64,000 bases of DNA, from NCBI GenBank assembly GCA_021927905.1, contig BLLK01000069.1:2728001-2792000 (forward strand). Reading direction: 5' to 3'. This document shows, piece after piece, positions 61,116 through 64,000 of this stretch. The translations under genes and the position numbers were made by a program. Source of the DNA: Chaetoceros tenuissimus (Eukaryota > Bacillariophyta > Thalassiosirophyceae > Chaetocerotales > Chaetocerotaceae). The notes under the pieces are model-generated. The model saw nothing but the letters and a program-made list of their open reading frames with translations. It was not told the origin of the DNA and searched no databases. How positions within the stretch are numbered: position 1 is the stretch's first letter; every line of letters begins with the position of its first letter.

Positions 61116-62493
61116 TGATAGCTGTTTTCTTTATTATGAAGTCTTTCTCACTCTCAATTATGTGTCAAATACAAATGAGCGAAGGGCTTCTGGTTGTCTT
61201 TCTCTTGATTGATTTGATCTCAAGTAGGTGTCTATTACGTTTCAAAGAACTTCGTAGAGTTACGAGTCTATAGATATGTTACTTTCGTTTATGTTCAAGT
61301 GCGTTGCCGTGGATGTGTTTTGGGAAACACTTGGAATGCATCAGGCTTCTTTTCGAGATGATGTGAGGAATCGTGGAGAGAAGGAGAACTCTCTGCGTTT
61401 CTAATTTATGTTGGAGTATCATGGAAGGTCATGTGAAGGGGAAGACTCTCACGACTGCTAAAACTATCGTAATTACATAATTTTAGTAAAACTATTTAGG
61501 ATTTTAGAAGGGAATGAGGAAACCGTTGAAGGGTATTTAAAGTTTTGACAGGACTACATAAAAAACCTTCCCAATACGATCTCCATGCGACACCAGTCCT
61601 GGGTGGGGTTTGAAATGTGAGTTTTTGTGAGTAATCTGGCAAGGAAAAGGAAAGAATGAAATATTGCCAAAGAAGGGAACACAATAACAAAAAGGCGATC
61701 ATATCGCAATGATATGATTACAATTCTCTAGTAGATAGATGATTTGTATGATTGGATGAATACTAGGTCTAGCTGTAAATCCAATATCGTGCAGAAAGTC
61801 AAAATATCTCAACTTCAACGGTTCGTCAGAACAGGTTCCATTCATTCATTATTCAAGAGTCGTCGCTGGAAATTGAACAGACTTCTCACAACGAGAATCA
61901 ACGGTAATCAGTCCCACCAAATTGTACGACAAAAATAGATCAATAATTGAATGTTTTAGCTTAAGGGACGGAGGAATGGGTCATTCCGACTGCGAATGTA
62001 AATTGCATTCTAGTCTACTCTTTTCCTTCTCTCTTTGCTTTATTAAAGCTTCAAGCCTTGACATAATATATCCTACGTCTTAGTCCATATAATAAATTTG
62101 CTTAAACAGGACTTGCAATTAATCTTTACGTTTCTCTATGTTAGATGAAAAAAGATTAAAGAATAGTTTGGAATGAGATCCCAGGTGATGACAAAGCAAT
62201 CAGAACCTCGTCATATCACTGATTGCCTTAAATACCTAGGTACGTACGTACTTATCCAGATGACTCAACTCTAAAAACGAAAGAAAGGGGGGAAAAAGAG
62301 TGATAGGACACAATTCAAATTCAAAAATCAACGGTTTATTTAGAAAAAACATCAATTCTATCATCATGCAATACAAAGTATTTCTTTACTCTCATCAAAG
62401 ATCATTGCAATAACACTACATCTTCTAGACGTATCAATAGCCAGTAAATTTATTTGAACAGCAGAGGCTTGGTGACCGTTTCAAAAGTGCAAA
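61116..62493. other. 1.38-kb divergent intergenic region
   Basis: The longest spacer here, between the CCCH gene and the ROD-like gene. It contains a TACGTACGTAC run near 62242 and several box-C/box-D-like strings (62184-62222) spaced too closely for a snoRNA. No coding frame has recognisable content. Confidence 0.45.
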
Positions 62494-64000
62494 ATGTCGA
62501 GGGTTTGCGAACTTGAAATACCAACAGACCAAGACGATTGCAATTTCTGTAATCAATGTAAACATGGTCTTTCCATAGGGAGCTTCATTTATGGAACAGA
62601 TTCATCGTCATATCCACTCAATCATGAAGCTGAAAACGATGACAATGGCAAACAGAATGTCAAATGGGCAACAGAGTCGGACAGTCCCATCACTTCTCTT
62701 GCCTCATCTGATACCTCTCCTCTCATGGCTGCTTCTACAATCAATGGCTCTGTCTACATTGTCGACACAGAAAATGGAGATATTCTCATGCAAAAAAGCA
62801 TCAGTAACGGCACACAATCATCATCGTATCGTATATCATTTGTACAAGGCAAACAACATGTCATGAGCAACGAGATGCTATTGATTTACAATCTACATGA
62901 ACAAAATGAAAGAACATCATCTCAACCTGATGGCATTCTCGTTTCAAATTTGAACAAGGAAGCGATTGAATCGTCGAAAATTAAAATTGATGGAATCAAA
63001 TTTACAGATTGTCCAGCTTTTATTTCTACAATTCGTGTGTGTAAATTGGAACAAGAGGTATTACGCTTTGTCACTGGCTTTGAGGATGGATCTGTGTCAG
63101 TGTATGATTATCAGATTGACAAGAAAAAGATGGCTTTGAACTATCATTCATTTGTAAATACTTTACCACAATATGTTGATCTCATGAATGTTGGTACCAG
63201 TAGTGCTGGTGAGAATGTATTGGTTATTCCTGTTTATGAAAGTGACGAGAAAGTTTCCATCTGCTGGTACGATTTGAATGCATTGAATTGTATTGGTCGT
63301 CATAATATTACCTCAAACAATATATCAATCAAGGCTTTGGCATCTATCAAACATTGTTTTGAAAACTCCATCGCAGCTGCCATGATTATCTCAAATGAAA
63401 GTGAAGATAAACTTGTGATTGTTCAAGGTGCTGTATGCGAAATGATGGACAATGTTCAGATTAGGAATATTCAACAAGTTTTTAGCATGAAGACAAGCAA
63501 AAATCTTGAGATTGGGGGGCTGGTTGATTCTGGAAGCAACAATGAGCAAGGTTTGAAAGTGAGATTCAGTGTTTTCCAAAGGCATGACCGTTCAAATATT
63601 CGTTTCAAGGAGTTTCAATCGGGACCAGATAATCTGATTGCAAAGATACGATTGCATTTATCACAAAAGAACTTTGACGAAGCAGATCAACTGATTGCTT
63701 CAGTTACAGAATCAAAGCTCTCATCTTCATATGGCTCTATTCATTCATCTGAGGCTGTTCTCGCTAGATTTTGCAATATGCTTGAGGATCCAATGATACT
63801 TTCTGGAAAGAACAAAGACGTTATCAAGGAGTGTTTGAGAAGATTGTCTTTCGGAGCAGTATCTGGAGGATCATCTGGTGTGAAGTGCCTTTTGGATGCA
63901 TCAAAATCTCTCTACGATTGGAATAAGGGGAGTGATGTTGAAGCAGAACATAATTCTGGTCCAAATATTAGAGATTACCGACGTGCGTTGTCTGCTATGG
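62494..64000 (+). CDS. Beta-propeller protein, ROD/KNTC1-like candidate, 3' end outside window
   Basis: The frame is open from the ATG at 62494 to the window edge, giving 502 complete codons. An N-terminal cysteine cluster (CNFCNQCKHG) precedes repeated beta-strand units typical of a WD-like propeller (SPITSLASSDTSPLMAAST, GSVYIVDTENGDIL, FVTGFEDGSVSVYDY). Helical repeats begin at about residue 390 (AKIRLHLSQKNFDEADQLIA, then VIKECLRRLSFGAVSGG and IRDYRRALSAM). A propeller followed by helices in which the first one reads FxEAxxxA, then CLRR and YRxALSA, fits ROD/KNTC1, the kinetochore RZZ subunit. This is from memory and only the first part is visible. An alternative is another coatomer-like scaffold. 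Confidence 0.5.
   Translation, partial: MSRVCELEIPTDQDDCNFCNQCKHGLSIGSFIYGTDSSSYPLNHEAENDDNGKQNVKWATESDSPITSLASSDTSPLMAASTINGSVYIVDTENGDILMQKSISNGTQSSSYRISFVQGKQHVMSNEMLLIYNLHEQNERTSSQPDGILVSNLNKEAIESSKIKIDGIKFTDCPAFISTIRVCKLEQEVLRFVTGFEDGSVSVYDYQIDKKKMALNYHSFVNTLPQYVDLMNVGTSSAGENVLVIPVYESDEKVSICWYDLNALNCIGRHNITSNNISIKALASIKHCFENSIAAAMIISNESEDKLVIVQGAVCEMMDNVQIRNIQQVFSMKTSKNLEIGGLVDSGSNNEQGLKVRFSVFQRHDRSNIRFKEFQSGPDNLIAKIRLHLSQKNFDEADQLIASVTESKLSSSYGSIHSSEAVLARFCNMLEDPMILSGKNKDVIKECLRRLSFGAVSGGSSGVKCLLDASKSLYDWNKGSDVEAEHNSGPNIRDYRRALSAM

Noticed and set aside
62184-62222. Box-C-like GTGATGA and box-D-like CTGA in the long spacer.
   Set aside because: They are only about 35 nt apart, too short for a functional C/D snoRNA.
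1-64000. tRNA genes, CRISPR arrays, rRNA operons or virus-like elements.
   Set aside because: A scan by eye found no tRNA-like B-box in a cloverleaf context, no spaced repeats, no long rRNA match and no capsid, envelope or reverse-transcriptase motifs.

Overview
The window looks like nuclear DNA of a diatom. Support comes from compact genes with short GT-AG introns (mostly 66-98 nt), eukaryotic housekeeping genes (RPL21, RPS7, COG5, ALG2, MCMBP, SF3B6, a DHX35-like helicase), and at least eight predicted proteins that begin with a hydrophobic signal peptide ending in an A-F junction (VDAF, VHAF, CNAF, SAAFAP). That junction is the known entry signal of secondary red-lineage plastids. The DNA is AT-rich and gene dense. 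I cannot name the species.

Layout. 1-5 kb: a partial AIG2-like gene, a repeat protein, an EF-hand-like protein, an ArsS-type radical SAM protein whose TGA probably encodes selenocysteine, and an FMC1-like LYR protein. 5.6-9.0 kb: a complete hAT transposon. 9.4-17.9 kb: plastid FBPase, an NCBP3-like protein, a plastid 3'-5' exonuclease, RPL21 and a plastid membrane protein. 18.4-18.8 kb: a tandem pair of C/D box snoRNAs. 19-33 kb: plastid repeat proteins, SF3B6, a methyltransferase, ALG2, a DMT/NIPA-like transporter, a TIR-MORN protein and a GLTP-domain protein. 33.0-38.7 kb: a MITE, cysteine synthase and a complete Harbinger element. 38.8-64 kb: COG5, MCMBP, a DUF1475-like protein, RPS7, a two-module plastid protein, a DUF1838-like protein, a DnaJ/thioredoxin-fold ER protein, a secreted FN3/kelch protein, a DEAH helicase, a CCCH zinc-finger protein and the 5' part of a ROD/KNTC1-like gene.

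How the genes fit together. Most are unrelated single genes in head-to-head or tail-to-tail pairs with short spacers. Themes that recur are plastid function (FBPase, exonuclease, several unknown plastid proteins), RNA processing (snoRNAs, SF3B6, NCBP3-like, DEAH helicase, CCCH protein) and the secretory pathway (ALG2, COG5, DnaJ protein).

The two most interesting signals are (i) the in-frame TGA of the ArsS gene, followed six bases later by a perfect 12-bp hairpin, and (ii) the duplicated snoRNA, whose 12-nt D' guide is complementary to the universally conserved peptidyl-transferase segment of large-subunit rRNA and would modify the position equivalent to yeast Gm2815. Splice joins were made by eye from GT-AG sites, reading phase and family similarity. 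No search or folding program was run.
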